Source: Vibrio hangzhouensis
Lineage (GTDB): Bacteria > Pseudomonadota > Gammaproteobacteria > Enterobacterales > Vibrionaceae
DNA length: 64,000 nucleotides
Reading direction: 5' to 3'
NCBI RefSeq assembly: GCF_900107935.1
Contig: NZ_FNVG01000009.1
Location: forward strand, 116,083 to 180,082
The first letter of the stretch is position 1. Every line of letters begins with the position of its first letter. Shown here piece after piece: positions 1-7,870 of the stretch. The notes under the pieces were generated by a model. That model saw nothing but the letters and a program-made list of their open reading frames with translations, ran no database searches and was not told the origin of the DNA. Made by a program: the position numbers and the translations under genes.

Positions 1-102
1 TCGGTATACTTTGTCCTCTGCCTGAACACTGACAGCGGTTAATGCCGTGAGGGAGGCAAGGATGATTGTACTGACCCGGCGAATGGTTCTTTTAAATTCC
101 AT
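1..102 (-). CDS. N-terminus of a secreted/periplasmic protein (partial)
   Basis: Reading the minus strand from an ATG at 102 gives 34 codons that stay open to the window edge. The first ~28 residues look like a Sec signal peptide: basic start (MEFKRTIRR), hydrophobic core (STIILASLTALTAVS), and a VQA-type cleavage site followed by EDKVYR. The mature protein is outside the window, so the family cannot be named; periplasmic solute-binding proteins often start like this, but that is only a guess. It is divergent from the LysE-type gene at 385. Confidence 0.6.
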   Translation of the reverse strand, partial: MEFKRTIRRVSTIILASLTALTAVSVQAEDKVYR

Positions 103-384
103 TTCTATGTTTCCTATGTACGTTATTGAATAGCCACCTCACAATGCTTGTTAACGATATGTATGTCAAAGTGTTATCTTAGAACCTCTCACTAAGCAAT
201 TAGCCAAATCGACTACTTTTTAACCATGACGCAGTGTGTTGTTCTGGTAGTTACCGCAACGCTCTATATTTCCCCATTCTATAGAAAGTGAAAAATATTC
301 CGTTCTGTTTAACAAACTGATAGTTTCGTCACGAAATGTCTGTTATTAATAGCTAAATCGTTAAATATATTAATCAGATGCATT
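103..384. other. Intergenic region between divergent genes
   Basis: AT-rich 282-bp stretch between two divergent genes; it must hold promoters for both. I see no convincing operator or strong palindrome, and no good Shine-Dalgarno before the ATG at 385. Confidence 0.5.
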
Positions 385-1005
385 ATGGACTGGGCTACGC
401 TTTCAATCTTTATTCCAACTTTCTTCTTTGTTTCAATCACCCCTGGTATGTGTATGACTCTGGCGCTGACCATGGGCATGAGCATCGGCTACCGACGTAC
501 CCTTTGGATGATGATTGGTGAACTATTAGGCGTGGCCGCTGTATCCCTTGCGGCTATCTTGGGTATTGCAGCCATCATGCTTAAATATCCAGAAATCTTT
601 ATTGTCTTTAAGGCTGTTGGCGCGAGCTATCTGTTTTATTTGGGTATACAGATGTGGCGTTCAAAAGGCAAACTGGCGATTTCTTCGGAGGTTGAAGACG
701 CTCCAGAACACAATGACTGGGATCTGGTTGTGCAGGGCTTTGTAACCGCGATTGCAAACCCAAAAGGCTGGGCTTTTATGATCTCTTTGTTACCACCGTT
801 CATTGATCAGTCAAAACCTATGTTCTCACAGGTATCGATCATGTTGGCAATTATCCTGCTCAGTGAATTTGTCTGTATGACCATTTACGCAACAGGCGGT
901 AAAGGGCTTAAGCGCACCTTGGGGAACGCCAATAATGTACGCACCATGAACCGCATTGCTGGCACGCTGATGTGCGGTGTCGGTGTGTGGTTATTTGTTG
1001 GCTAG
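385..1005 (+). CDS. LysE/RhtB-family amino-acid exporter
   Basis: 206 aa integral membrane protein, the normal length for the LysE/RhtB family, which exports amino acids or related small molecules across the inner membrane. Visible family features are the N-terminal TPGMCMTLALTMGMSIGYRR segment (family pattern PGPxxxxxxxxGxxxGxR), hydrophobic helices at roughly 5-25, 40-65, 70-85, 115-130, 145-170 and 185-206, and the conserved FKAVGASYLFYLGIQMWRS stretch after helix 3. The canonical PGP is PGM here. It is a single-gene unit closed by a terminator at 1010. Substrate cannot be read from sequence. The start lacks an obvious ribosome binding site. Confidence 0.85.
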   Translation: MDWATLSIFIPTFFFVSITPGMCMTLALTMGMSIGYRRTLWMMIGELLGVAAVSLAAILGIAAIMLKYPEIFIVFKAVGASYLFYLGIQMWRSKGKLAISSEVEDAPEHNDWDLVVQGFVTAIANPKGWAFMISLLPPFIDQSKPMFSQVSIMLAIILLSEFVCMTIYATGGKGLKRTLGNANNVRTMNRIAGTLMCGVGVWLFVG

Positions 1006-1009
1006 ATAG

Positions 1010-1036
1010 AGGGCTCCTACAAGGGAGCCCTTTTTG
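1010..1036 (+). terminator. Rho-independent terminator after LysE-type gene
   Basis: Stem AGGGCTCC / GGGAGCCCT with a short TACAA loop followed by TTTTT, a few bases after the stop codon at 1005. Confidence 0.85.
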
Positions 1037-1137
1037 ATTACTGTGTCAGGTCGATAACCATATTCATTTCACATCGCGAAATCCAAAGCGATAAAGTCAG
1101 CATCATTATTTAATCTGTCTGCTCTTAACTCCAACCG

Positions 1138-1153
1138 TCAATTAACCACAATT
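1138..1153 (+). repeat. Direct repeat copy 1 upstream of nirB
   Basis: TCAATTAACCACAATT occurs here and identically at 1188-1203, exactly 50 bp (about five helical turns) apart. A shorter related copy, GTTAACCACA, lies at about 1358-1367. The spacing suggests protein binding on one DNA face; the binding protein is unknown. Confidence 0.6.
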
Positions 1154-1187
1154 AAATAAAGGTTTAATTCTGCGACAGCTTGATCTC

Positions 1188-1203
1188 TCAATTAACCACA
1201 ATT
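1188..1203 (+). repeat. Direct repeat copy 2 upstream of nirB
   Basis: Second exact copy of TCAATTAACCACAATT, 50 bp downstream of the first. Confidence 0.6.
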
Positions 1204-1372
1204 TAAATATGGCTTATGTAGCTTATTTACAAGATATGTAAATTCAAAACCAATATATTCTAAAGCAACGCGTCACGTTGTAAGCACTACCCATATTTAT
1301 CCCTACACCATGCAAAAAGCCGATAGTTAATGACAACTAATATAAATCAGGCGATTAGTTAACCACACCATC

Positions 1373-1387
1373 TACCCCTTTAGGGTA
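1373..1387 (+). promoter_or_regulatory. NarP/NarL-like palindrome upstream of nirB
   Basis: TACCCCTTTAGGGTA is a palindrome with a TACCCCT heptamer, matching the TACYYMT consensus for nitrate/nitrite response regulators. The second arm is one base short of the classical 7-2-7 layout. Its centre lies ~28.5 bp upstream of the FNR site centre, as in the E. coli nirB promoter (about -69.5 versus -41.5). Vibrio normally carries NarP/NarQ, so NarP is the likely ligand. Confidence 0.55.
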
Positions 1388-1401
1388 GTTTAATTCCGTA
1401 A

Positions 1402-1415
1402 TTGATTTACATCAT
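1402..1415 (+). promoter_or_regulatory. FNR binding site of the nirB promoter
   Basis: TTGATTTACATCAT matches the FNR consensus TTGAT-N4-ATCAA at 9 of 10 fixed positions. Placed at -41.5, it predicts a transcription start near 1450 with the TAACAAT at 1437-1443 as -10 element, a class II FNR promoter giving anaerobic induction of nirBD. Confidence 0.75.
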
Positions 1416-1436
1416 GTATTAATTTTCTTTCACAAA

Positions 1437-1450
1437 TAACAATGCGCAAA
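1437..1450 (+). promoter_or_regulatory. Inferred nirB -10 element and start point
   Basis: TAACAAT at 1437-1443 sits where a -10 should be if the FNR dimer is centred at -41.5. The predicted start is ~1450, leaving a ~30-nt leader to the ATG at 1481. Confidence 0.45.
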
Positions 1451-1480
1451 GATTCGAAGAACTAACACTTAGGTATTAAT

Positions 1481-4054
1481 ATGAGCAAGATGAAGCTTGT
1501 CGTCGTAGGAAACGGCATGGTGGGTCATCGCTATCTCGAAGATCTGGTCGAGAAGGCGGACATGACTCATTATGAAGTGACCGTTTTTTGCGAAGAACCC
1601 CGCGTAGCGTATGACCGTGTACACCTCTCCTCTTATTTTTCACACCATACTGCCGATGAGCTTTCTCTCGTCAAAGAAGGCTTTTACGAAAAACACGGTA
1701 TCAATGTTCTGATCGGTGAACGTGCTATCAATATCAACCGTGAAAATAGAATCGTCTACTCTAGTACCGGTCGTGAAATCACTTACGACAAGCTCATCCT
1801 CGCCACTGGCTCATTTCCATTTGTACCGCCTATCAAAGGCAACGAAAGCAAAGACTGCTTCGTTTACCGCACTATCGAAGATCTTAAAGCTATCGAAGCA
1901 ACCGCCAAGAAAAGTAAGAGCGGCGTTGTTATCGGTGGTGGTCTACTAGGTCTTGAAGCCGCTGGTGCACTAAAAGCTCTAGGTGTAGAAACTCACGTCG
2001 TCGAGTTCGCACCAAAGCTCATGGCTGAGCAGCTAGACCAGGCTGGCGGTAACCAGCTTCGTTCAAAAATTGAAAGCATGGGCGTGAACGTTCACACCAG
2101 CAAGAACACGCTAGAAATCGCTCCTGAAGGCAAAACAGCACGTAACGTGATGCGCTTTGCTGACGGTACTGAGCTGGAAACTGACTTCATCGTGTTCTCT
2201 GCAGGTATCCGCCCGCAAGATAAACTTGCTCGCGAAATGAAGCTAGATATCGCACCTCGTGGCGGTATTGCTATCAACGACTTCTGCCAATCGTCAGATG
2301 AGAACATCTACGCAATTGGTGAGTGTGCGTCATGGAACGAAACGTTCTACGGTCTGGTGGCTCCAGGCTACAAGATGGCGACGGTTGCTGTTGACCACGT
2401 TGTAGGTAACGACAGTAAGTTCGAAGGTGCTGACATGTCTGCGAAGCTTAAGCTTCTGGGCGTGAAAGTGGGCTCCATTGGCGATGCTAATGGCCGCACT
2501 CCTGGCTGTAAGAGCTACGTTTACCAAAACGAAGAGCAAGAAGTTTACAAGCGTCTCATCGTTTCTGAAGACAACAAAAAGCTTCTTGGTGCAGTCATGG
2601 TTGGTGACACTTCTGACTACGGCGACCTACTTCAGTTAATGCTGAACGAAATCGACCTGCCAGAGCACCCTGATGCACTTATCCTTCCAGCTCACGCTGG
2701 CGCTGAAAAGCCGACACTTGGTGCAGACTCGCTTCCTGAGTCAGCGGTTATCTGTTCTTGCTTTGACGTAACCAAAGGCAAGATTGCTCAGGCAGTCGCT
2801 GAAGGTCACCATACGATTGGCGACATCAAAGCGGTAACAGGCGCTGGTACTGGCTGTGGTGGTTGTATCCCACTTGTGACTTCTGTTCTTAATGCTGAAC
2901 TTGCCAAGTCTGGTATTGAAGTTAAGAACGATGTGTGTGAGCACTTTGCTTACTCTCGTCAAGAGCTGTTCCATCTGGTTCGCATCGGCGAAATCAAGAC
3001 GTTCGAAGAGCTACTTGAGAAGCACGGCACTGGCTACGGCTGTGAAGTATGTAAGCCACTTGCAGGCTCTATCCTTGCGTCTTGCTGGGGCGACCACATT
3101 CTGAAGCCAGAGTTGGTGAAGCTGCACGATACCAACGATAACTTCCTGGGTAACATCCAAAAAGACGGTACCTACTCAGTGATTCCGCGTATGGCAGGTG
3201 GTGAAGTAACACCTCAAGCGCTGAAAGTGCTGGCTGAAGTGGCTGCAGAATACAACCTGTACACTAAAGTAACCGGTGCACAGCGCATCGGTCTGTTCGG
3301 CGCGCAGAAAGATGACCTTCCAGCTATTTGGAAGAAGCTAATTGAAGCGGGTTACGAGACTGGTCAAGCGTATGCAAAAGCACTACGCATGGCGAAAACG
3401 TGTGTAGGCTCTACCTGGTGTCGTTACGGCGTTCAAGACTCTGTGGGTCTGGGCTCTCGTATCGAGAACCGTTACAAAGGCATCCGTACTCCTCATAAGA
3501 TGAAGTTTGGTGTATCTGGCTGTACTCGTGAGTGTGCGGAAGCACAAGGTAAAGACCTAGGCATCATCGCAACGGATGCTGGCTGGAACATGTACGTGTG
3601 TGGTAACGGTGGTATGAAGCCACGTCACGCAGACCTACTGGCTTCAGACCTCGACGAAGCAACGCTAATCAAATACATCGACCGCTTCATGATGTTCTAC
3701 ATCCGCACGGCTGCGCCACTACAACGCACATCAGTATGGATGGAAAACATGGAAGGTGGTGTGGACTACCTACGTGAAGTCATTGTTGACAACAAACTGG
3801 GCATTAACGACCAGCTTGAAGCCGATGTACAACGCCTGGTTGGTGACTACAGCTGTGAGTGGAAGAACACGATCGAAGATAAATCACAGCTTAAACGCTT
3901 TGCTCACTTCATCAACAGTGACCTGCGTGACGACAATGTGGTTTTCGTTCAAGAACGTGAGCAACACCGTCCAGCGACCTTCACTGAGAAGCACCCTGAA
4001 GCCATTCAGTCTCAGGGAAAAGGCGACATCCTACACGTTGAGCTGGAGAAGTAA
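1481..4054 (+). CDS. nirB: NADH-dependent nitrite reductase, large subunit
   Basis: 857 aa, full length for NirB, the cytoplasmic siroheme enzyme that reduces nitrite to ammonium with NADH. Domain order: FAD/NAD(P)H pyridine-nucleotide-disulfide module (GNGMVGHR at ~8-16; second Rossmann motif GVVIGGGLLGLEAAG ~147-161); a Bfd-like [2Fe-2S] domain with CSCF and TGCGGC (~427-465); and the sulfite/nitrite reductase C-terminal half. The siroheme/[4Fe-4S] ligands are visible as C-x5-C (CVGSTWC) and C-x3-C (CTREC), followed by a GxxMYVCGNGG segment. AGG at 1471 is the ribosome binding site. nirD starts two bases after the stop, so the subunits are co-translated. The promoter carries FNR and NarP-like sites. 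Confidence 0.97.
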   Translation: MSKMKLVVVGNGMVGHRYLEDLVEKADMTHYEVTVFCEEPRVAYDRVHLSSYFSHHTADELSLVKEGFYEKHGINVLIGERAININRENRIVYSSTGREITYDKLILATGSFPFVPPIKGNESKDCFVYRTIEDLKAIEATAKKSKSGVVIGGGLLGLEAAGALKALGVETHVVEFAPKLMAEQLDQAGGNQLRSKIESMGVNVHTSKNTLEIAPEGKTARNVMRFADGTELETDFIVFSAGIRPQDKLAREMKLDIAPRGGIAINDFCQSSDENIYAIGECASWNETFYGLVAPGYKMATVAVDHVVGNDSKFEGADMSAKLKLLGVKVGSIGDANGRTPGCKSYVYQNEEQEVYKRLIVSEDNKKLLGAVMVGDTSDYGDLLQLMLNEIDLPEHPDALILPAHAGAEKPTLGADSLPESAVICSCFDVTKGKIAQAVAEGHHTIGDIKAVTGAGTGCGGCIPLVTSVLNAELAKSGIEVKNDVCEHFAYSRQELFHLVRIGEIKTFEELLEKHGTGYGCEVCKPLAGSILASCWGDHILKPELVKLHDTNDNFLGNIQKDGTYSVIPRMAGGEVTPQALKVLAEVAAEYNLYTKVTGAQRIGLFGAQKDDLPAIWKKLIEAGYETGQAYAKALRMAKTCVGSTWCRYGVQDSVGLGSRIENRYKGIRTPHKMKFGVSGCTRECAEAQGKDLGIIATDAGWNMYVCGNGGMKPRHADLLASDLDEATLIKYIDRFMMFYIRTAAPLQRTSVWMENMEGGVDYLREVIVDNKLGINDQLEADVQRLVGDYSCEWKNTIEDKSQLKRFAHFINSDLRDDNVVFVQEREQHRPATFTEKHPEAIQSQGKGDILHVELEK

Positions 4055-4056
4055 TC

Positions 4057-4380
4057 ATGGCATTTCAAAAAGTATGTGATATCCAAGATATCGTCCCAGG
4101 CACAGGCGTTTGTGCATTGATTGACGGTCAGCAAGTCGCGGTTTTCCGTCCAAGTGCAGCCGAAGAAGTACTGGCCATTAGCAACATGGATCCGTTCTAT
4201 CAATCTAACGTGCTGTCACGTGGTTTGATTGTTGAGCATCAAAGCGAGCTTTGGGTGGCGAGCCCACTTAAGAAGCAGCGCTTTAACCTGACAACAGGCA
4301 AGTGTATGGAAGATGAGCGCTTTAGCGTGAAAGCATACAAAGCTCGCGTCACTAAAGGTGCTGTCGAGATATCGGCTTAA
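4057..4380 (+). CDS. nirD: NADH-dependent nitrite reductase, small subunit
   Basis: 107 aa, the usual NirD size. It is a Rieske-fold protein lacking the Cys-His cluster ligands, as expected for NirD: only two cysteines are present (one near the N-terminus, one in the GKCMED segment) and no CxH pairs. The segment AISNMDPFYQSNVLSRGLIVE is typical of the family. It forms the small subunit of the cytoplasmic nitrite reductase with NirB, whose gene ends 2 bp upstream (TAATC ATG). A long palindromic element follows it, before nirC. Confidence 0.95.
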   Translation: MAFQKVCDIQDIVPGTGVCALIDGQQVAVFRPSAAEEVLAISNMDPFYQSNVLSRGLIVEHQSELWVASPLKKQRFNLTTGKCMEDERFSVKAYKARVTKGAVEISA

Positions 4381-4401
4381 CGTCTAATGTGCGCTAAAGA
4401 G

Positions 4402-4484
4402 TGAATAACCATAGGGGTTGGTTTGGTCCTAGGTCCTAGGTCCTAGGTCCTAGAAACCATGTTTACAACCCCTATCACTATTCA
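4402..4484. repeat. 83-bp palindromic element between nirD and nirC
   Basis: Nested inverted repeats: TGAATA (4402-4407) pairs with TATTCA (4479-4484); ATAGGGGTTG (4411-4420) pairs with CAACCCCTAT (4466-4475); GGTTT (4420-4424) pairs with AAACC (4454-4458), leaving a bulge ATGTTTA. The apex consists of four heptamer repeats with self-complementary CCTAGG cores. Transcribed, this gives a long hairpin in the nirBD-nirC spacer. It lacks a clean T-tract, so it is more likely an attenuator, RNA stability element or dispersed palindromic repeat than a simple terminator. Confidence 0.75.
4425..4453 (+). repeat. Heptanucleotide tandem repeat (GGTCCTA)x4
   Basis: Four perfect copies of GGTCCTA plus a trailing G form the apex of the palindrome. 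Copy number could change by slippage; this would alter hairpin length, not a reading frame. Confidence 0.9.
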
Positions 4485-4520
4485 ATCTTAACTTTTAAAT
4501 ACAAACTTTGTTGGAGAGAC

Positions 4521-5384
4521 ATGATGTCTACTGATTTTAAACCAGCACAATTCGTGCAAACTATGATCGATGTTGGCGAAGCCAAGACGAAAACAAGCAC
4601 TCGCGACCTGCTACTACGCGGTACCATGGCGGGCATTATCCTGTCTCTAGCGGTTGTGGTAGCGATCACCACTATCGTTCAAACAGGTATGGGCGTTGTG
4701 GGTGCATTGGTGTTCCCGGTTGGTTTCGTTATTCTAAGTGTGATGGGTTATGACCTGGTTACCGGTGTTTTCGGCCTTGCACCTTTAGCAAAATTTGAAA
4801 ATCGCCCAGGTATTACTTGGAGCCGAGTATTCCGCTGCTGGGGTCTGGTTGGTCTTGGTAACCTTATCGGTTCACTCATTGTTGCTTACCTGGTTGCTGT
4901 TTCTCTAACAGGTAACTTCTCTCTAGAGCTAAACGCGGTAGCGAAGAAATTCATCGCGGTTTCTACTGCTCGTAGCCTTGGTTTTGAAAACATGGGCATG
5001 GACGGATGGATTACCTGTTTCGTTCGCGGCATCTTCTGTAACCTAATGGTGTGCCTGGGCGTAATCGGCAACATGACTGCACGCACTGTAGCGGGTCGTG
5101 TAGCAATGATGTGGTTCCCAATCTTCATCTTCTTCGCACTCGTCTTTGAGCACACAGTAGTAAACATGTTCCTATTCCCGCTAGGTATGATTCTAGGTGC
5201 GGATTTTGGTATCGCGACTTGGTTGAACTTCAACCTTATCCCAACCATCCTGGGTAACATCGTAGGCGGTCTAATCATGACTTGTATCCCGCTTTATTTA
5301 ACTCACGCTAAGACTGCGCCTTCAATCTCTGCAGACGTAGAAGAAGCACAAGTGCAAGCTGAGCCAGCACTAAGCGCGAAATAA
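4521..5384 (+). CDS. nirC: Formate/nitrite transporter family channel (NirC-like)
   Basis: 287 aa inner-membrane protein of the FNT family, whose pentamers conduct nitrite or formate. About six hydrophobic helices are visible between residues ~33 and 262, including the family segment VVGALVFPVGFVILSVMGYD in helix 2, and TGNF after helix 3. The ~25-residue C-terminal tail rich in Glu/Ala/Gln is cytoplasmic. Placement after nirBD points to nitrite uptake for reduction. GGAG at 4513 precedes tandem ATGs at 4521 and 4524; either could be used. It is separated from nirD by the 83-bp palindrome, so its expression may be set independently of nirBD. FocA-type formate transport is the alternative. Confidence 0.88.
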   Translation: MMSTDFKPAQFVQTMIDVGEAKTKTSTRDLLLRGTMAGIILSLAVVVAITTIVQTGMGVVGALVFPVGFVILSVMGYDLVTGVFGLAPLAKFENRPGITWSRVFRCWGLVGLGNLIGSLIVAYLVAVSLTGNFSLELNAVAKKFIAVSTARSLGFENMGMDGWITCFVRGIFCNLMVCLGVIGNMTARTVAGRVAMMWFPIFIFFALVFEHTVVNMFLFPLGMILGADFGIATWLNFNLIPTILGNIVGGLIMTCIPLYLTHAKTAPSISADVEEAQVQAEPALSAK

Positions 5385-5391
5385 TGTCGAA

Positions 5392-5418
5392 AAGACCTCA
5401 CCCAAGCGGTGAGGTCTT
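5392..5418 (+). terminator. Hairpin terminator after nirC
   Basis: AAGACCTCA / TGAGGTCTT with a short loop, eight bases past the nirC stop. The following T-tract is poor (ATGCCCCTTT), so efficiency is uncertain. Confidence 0.6.
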
Positions 5419-5496
5419 ATGCCCCTTTGGCTATAAAAAGTAGTACTGTCGAGTGTTACTCTTTATACCCAAATTATGATTTGATAGGCGTAGCTT

Positions 5497-6249
5497 ATGA
5501 CCACCAATCACACATCTTTAAATGCCGGCTTTGTATCATTAGTCGGTGCGGGGCCGGGAGACCCTGATCTTTTGACAGTGAAAGGATATCGCGTGATTCA
5601 GTCTGCTGATGTAGTCGTTTTCGACAGACTGGTATCCAGAGATATCCTTTCGCTGGCAAAACCCGACGCGGAGATGATCTACGTGGGTAAGAAGCTCGAC
5701 TATCACTGCGTTCCACAAGAGCAAATCAACCAAATTTTAGTAGAAAAGGCCAAAGAAGGTCACAAGGTGGTTCGCCTTAAAGGTGGGGATTCGTTTATCT
5801 TTGGTCGTGGCGGTGAAGAACTGGAAACTTTGGCTGAGAACGGCATCAACTTTGAAGTTGTTCCGGGCATTACCGCGGCGGCGGGGGCAACGGCTTATGC
5901 GGGTATTCCCCTCACCCACCGTGATCATGCACAAAGCGTTCAGTTTATTACAGGGCATGTGCAAAAAGACGGCCGTGAAATCGAATGGGGCTCGCTTGCT
6001 CAATCCAACAACACACTTGTGTTCTATATGGGTTTGAAACAAAGCGGTCGCATTACCGATAAACTCATCACACATGGTCTGAGTGAAGATACACCATGTG
6101 CCGTGATTGAAAACGGAACTCGCAAAGAACAACGAGTTTTTCAGGGGCCCCTTAATACCTTGCCACAAATGGCTCGCGAAGCGGAAAGTCCAGCGTTGAT
6201 CGTTGTGGGCAGCGTAACCCAACTGCACCACAAACTTAGCTGGTTTTAA
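5497..6249 (+). CDS. cobA: Uroporphyrinogen-III C-methyltransferase (SUMT)
   Basis: 250 aa, single-domain SUMT. It uses two S-adenosylmethionine molecules to convert uroporphyrinogen III to precorrin-2, the first committed step to siroheme. Signatures: [18 protein letters not shown] at the N-terminus (SAM site), [13 protein letters not shown] (~96-108), [22 protein letters not shown] (~120-141), and [12 protein letters not shown] near the C-terminus. It lacks the CysG N-terminal dehydrogenase/ferrochelatase domain. Location behind nirBDC indicates it supplies siroheme for NirB. The gap from nirC contains a hairpin, so it may have its own promoter. Confidence 0.93.
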   Translation: MTTNHTSLNAGFVSLVGAGPGDPDLLTVKGYRVIQSADVVVFDRLVSRDILSLAKPDAEMIYVGKKLDYHCVPQEQINQILVEKAKEGHKVVRLKGGDSFIFGRGGEELETLAENGINFEVVPGITAAAGATAYAGIPLTHRDHAQSVQFITGHVQKDGREIEWGSLAQSNNTLVFYMGLKQSGRITDKLITHGLSEDTPCAVIENGTRKEQRVFQGPLNTLPQMAREAESPALIVVGSVTQLHHKLSWF

Positions 6250-6266
6250 TCCTCATATCACTGCTT

Positions 6267-6296
6267 AACACAGCCAGCTCATATGCTGACTGTGTT
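6267..6296 (+). terminator. Hairpin after cobA
   Basis: AACACAG-CCAGC / GCTGA-CTGTGTT stem with TCATAT loop, 17 bp past the cobA stop; followed by AT-rich sequence without a strong T run. Confidence 0.6.
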
Positions 6297-6460
6297 ATAA
6301 ATCTTTATTCATAAGGTCTGGCGAGCCTTTTGGCTAAGTGTCTCACTTCTGCTAACGGCCAATATATTTCCCTCGCTTTATTAAATAGCTCTGACATATC
6401 CTGACTAAACTTAACTAACCTATACACGACTTTCGTGTGCTTCAAAAAGGCAGGTTCGTT

Positions 6461-6727
6461 ATGAGAAAACTCGTTCTAGTACCCATTTGTTGTTTATTAC
6501 CACTTTCCACAGCTTACGCTGATCTGACGATTAAAAGCGACCGCATGGAGATCAGCGAAGACTGTCGTCAGATAGAAGGCGACAAAATGACGCTACGTTC
6601 CGAAGATTGTGAATCCAGCGATAAAGGCAAAGATAAGGGCAACGGTGAAAACCGGAGCGTGCATGGCGATAACAACCCCGGGAAAGGACACGACAAGAGC
6701 AAGAAAGGCAAAAAGGACGATGAATAA
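6461..6727 (+). CDS. Small secreted, highly charged protein of unknown function
   Basis: 88 aa from the ATG at 6461, chosen over an upstream start at 6437 because the signal peptide then begins properly (MRKLVLVPICC...) and AGG lies at 6452. The signal peptide ends near AYA-D (~22/23). The mature protein is ~65 residues, with a short DLTIKSDRMEISEDC segment, a second Cys in SEDCES (possible disulfide), and a low-complexity tail of Lys, Asp, Gly, Glu and Asn. I recognise no family. It lies 38 bp upstream of the DUF4382 lipoprotein and is probably co-transcribed with it. Confidence 0.75.
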   Translation: MRKLVLVPICCLLPLSTAYADLTIKSDRMEISEDCRQIEGDKMTLRSEDCESSDKGKDKGNGENRSVHGDNNPGKGHDKSKKGKKDDE

Positions 6728-6765
6728 AACGCTCTTTCGAGCATTTATTTAAGAGGATATTACCA

Positions 6766-7806
6766 ATGAAATATGCAAAATTGACCACTCTTGCAGCACT
6801 CACTTCACTAGCGTTAGTGGGTTGTGGTGGCGATTCTGATTCAGTATCAACAACTCCACTTACTCTGAGTGTGTCTGACGCGCCAGTTGATGGTGCCAAA
6901 GAAGTTGTGGTGACCTTTGGTAAGGTGGCCCTTCTACCTCAAAATGGTAACTCTCCTATCGTGTACGACGTTTATGAAACCGATGAGAACGGCGAACCAA
7001 TCTTGGACAATAATGGTGAGCGCATTCCACTAAGTATTAACCTACTAAGTGTTCAAGGAAGCCTTTCTCTACCTCTGATCAAAGACGAAGTCGTGCCTGT
7101 AGGCGATTATAAGCTATGCGTATTTGCTAATGACGGAGATCATCCTTCATATCGCTCTTACGTCGTTGAAGATGAGAATGAAACTGACATTTCCGCTCAT
7201 CCGGGACTAACCGTGAAGGGGGACGGTGCCTGTCCGCAAGGCGTAGGCAAAGAGGACTTTGCAGGTGTTCTCTACTTTAACAATGCCTTCGCCGTCAATG
7301 CAGACAACAATGATTTTGTTGTGGAGTTCGACCTAAGACGTGGTCTAAGAGACGACCCGCAAGCGGCAGGAGACTATGTCATCCAGAGAACGTCCGTGAG
7401 CATTATCAACACAGTGACCACCGGCAACATTGAAGGTACGGTTGCAACTACGACCTTTGATAGCTGTTTCGATGCATCAACTACTCAGGTGGATGGTAAG
7501 GAGACCTATGTCCAGGCTGTTTATCTATATGATGGCAGCGTTGCTCAAGAAAACATGGCACCGATTGGTGGCCCTGATGACGTCAAACCTCTGACATCAG
7601 CGGCGGTAAATATGAACCAAGAGCAGACTGGCTACGAGTTCTCGTTCGGCTTCTTGGAACCTGGAAGTTATAATCTGGGCTACACCTGTACCGCACAACA
7701 CGACGACGGCGAAGAAGGCTCTAATCCTGTAGCTGATGGGTTTAGTGTTTATAAGGTTGAAGGCGTGACTGTTGATGTAGGTCAGAATAGTCAGGTTGCG
7801 TTTTAA
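6766..7806 (+). CDS. DUF4382-type lipoprotein
   Basis: 346 aa. The signal peptide ends in lipobox LVGC (Cys ~20) followed by GGDSDS, so it is a lipoprotein; Gly at +2 gives no inner-membrane retention signal and outer-membrane location is likely. The segment TLSVSDAPVDGAKEVVVTFGKVALLP (~31-56) is the start of a DUF4382 domain, a beta-rich extracytoplasmic domain of unknown function. The C-terminal part (~215-346) is also beta-rich and carries Cys residues that may form disulfides. AGAGG at ~6750 is the ribosome binding site. It follows the small charged secreted protein in the same direction, suggesting a two-gene surface unit. Confidence 0.8.
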   Translation: MKYAKLTTLAALTSLALVGCGGDSDSVSTTPLTLSVSDAPVDGAKEVVVTFGKVALLPQNGNSPIVYDVYETDENGEPILDNNGERIPLSINLLSVQGSLSLPLIKDEVVPVGDYKLCVFANDGDHPSYRSYVVEDENETDISAHPGLTVKGDGACPQGVGKEDFAGVLYFNNAFAVNADNNDFVVEFDLRRGLRDDPQAAGDYVIQRTSVSIINTVTTGNIEGTVATTTFDSCFDASTTQVDGKETYVQAVYLYDGSVAQENMAPIGGPDDVKPLTSAAVNMNQEQTGYEFSFGFLEPGSYNLGYTCTAQHDDGEEGSNPVADGFSVYKVEGVTVDVGQNSQVAF

Positions 7807-7817
7807 CTAACCCTATG

Positions 7818-7852
7818 AAAAAAGCGGCCAAGATTCCTTTCTTGTGCCGCTT
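7818..7852 (-). terminator. Rho-independent terminator of the tad operon
   Basis: Read on the minus strand, AAGCGGC ... GCCGCTT is followed by TTTTTTC, just past the tadD stop at 7871. It also faces the end of the DUF4382 gene and may act weakly in that direction. Confidence 0.8.
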
Positions 7853-7870
7853 GTATCGTCGCGAGTAAGA

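Larger units (their letters stand above)
1037..1480 (+). other. Long nirB upstream region
   Basis: 444 bp without a gene. It holds two identical 16-bp direct repeats (1138, 1188), a third partial copy near 1358, a NarP-like palindrome (1373), an FNR site (1402) and the inferred nirB promoter. No supported small ORF was seen. Confidence 0.6.
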
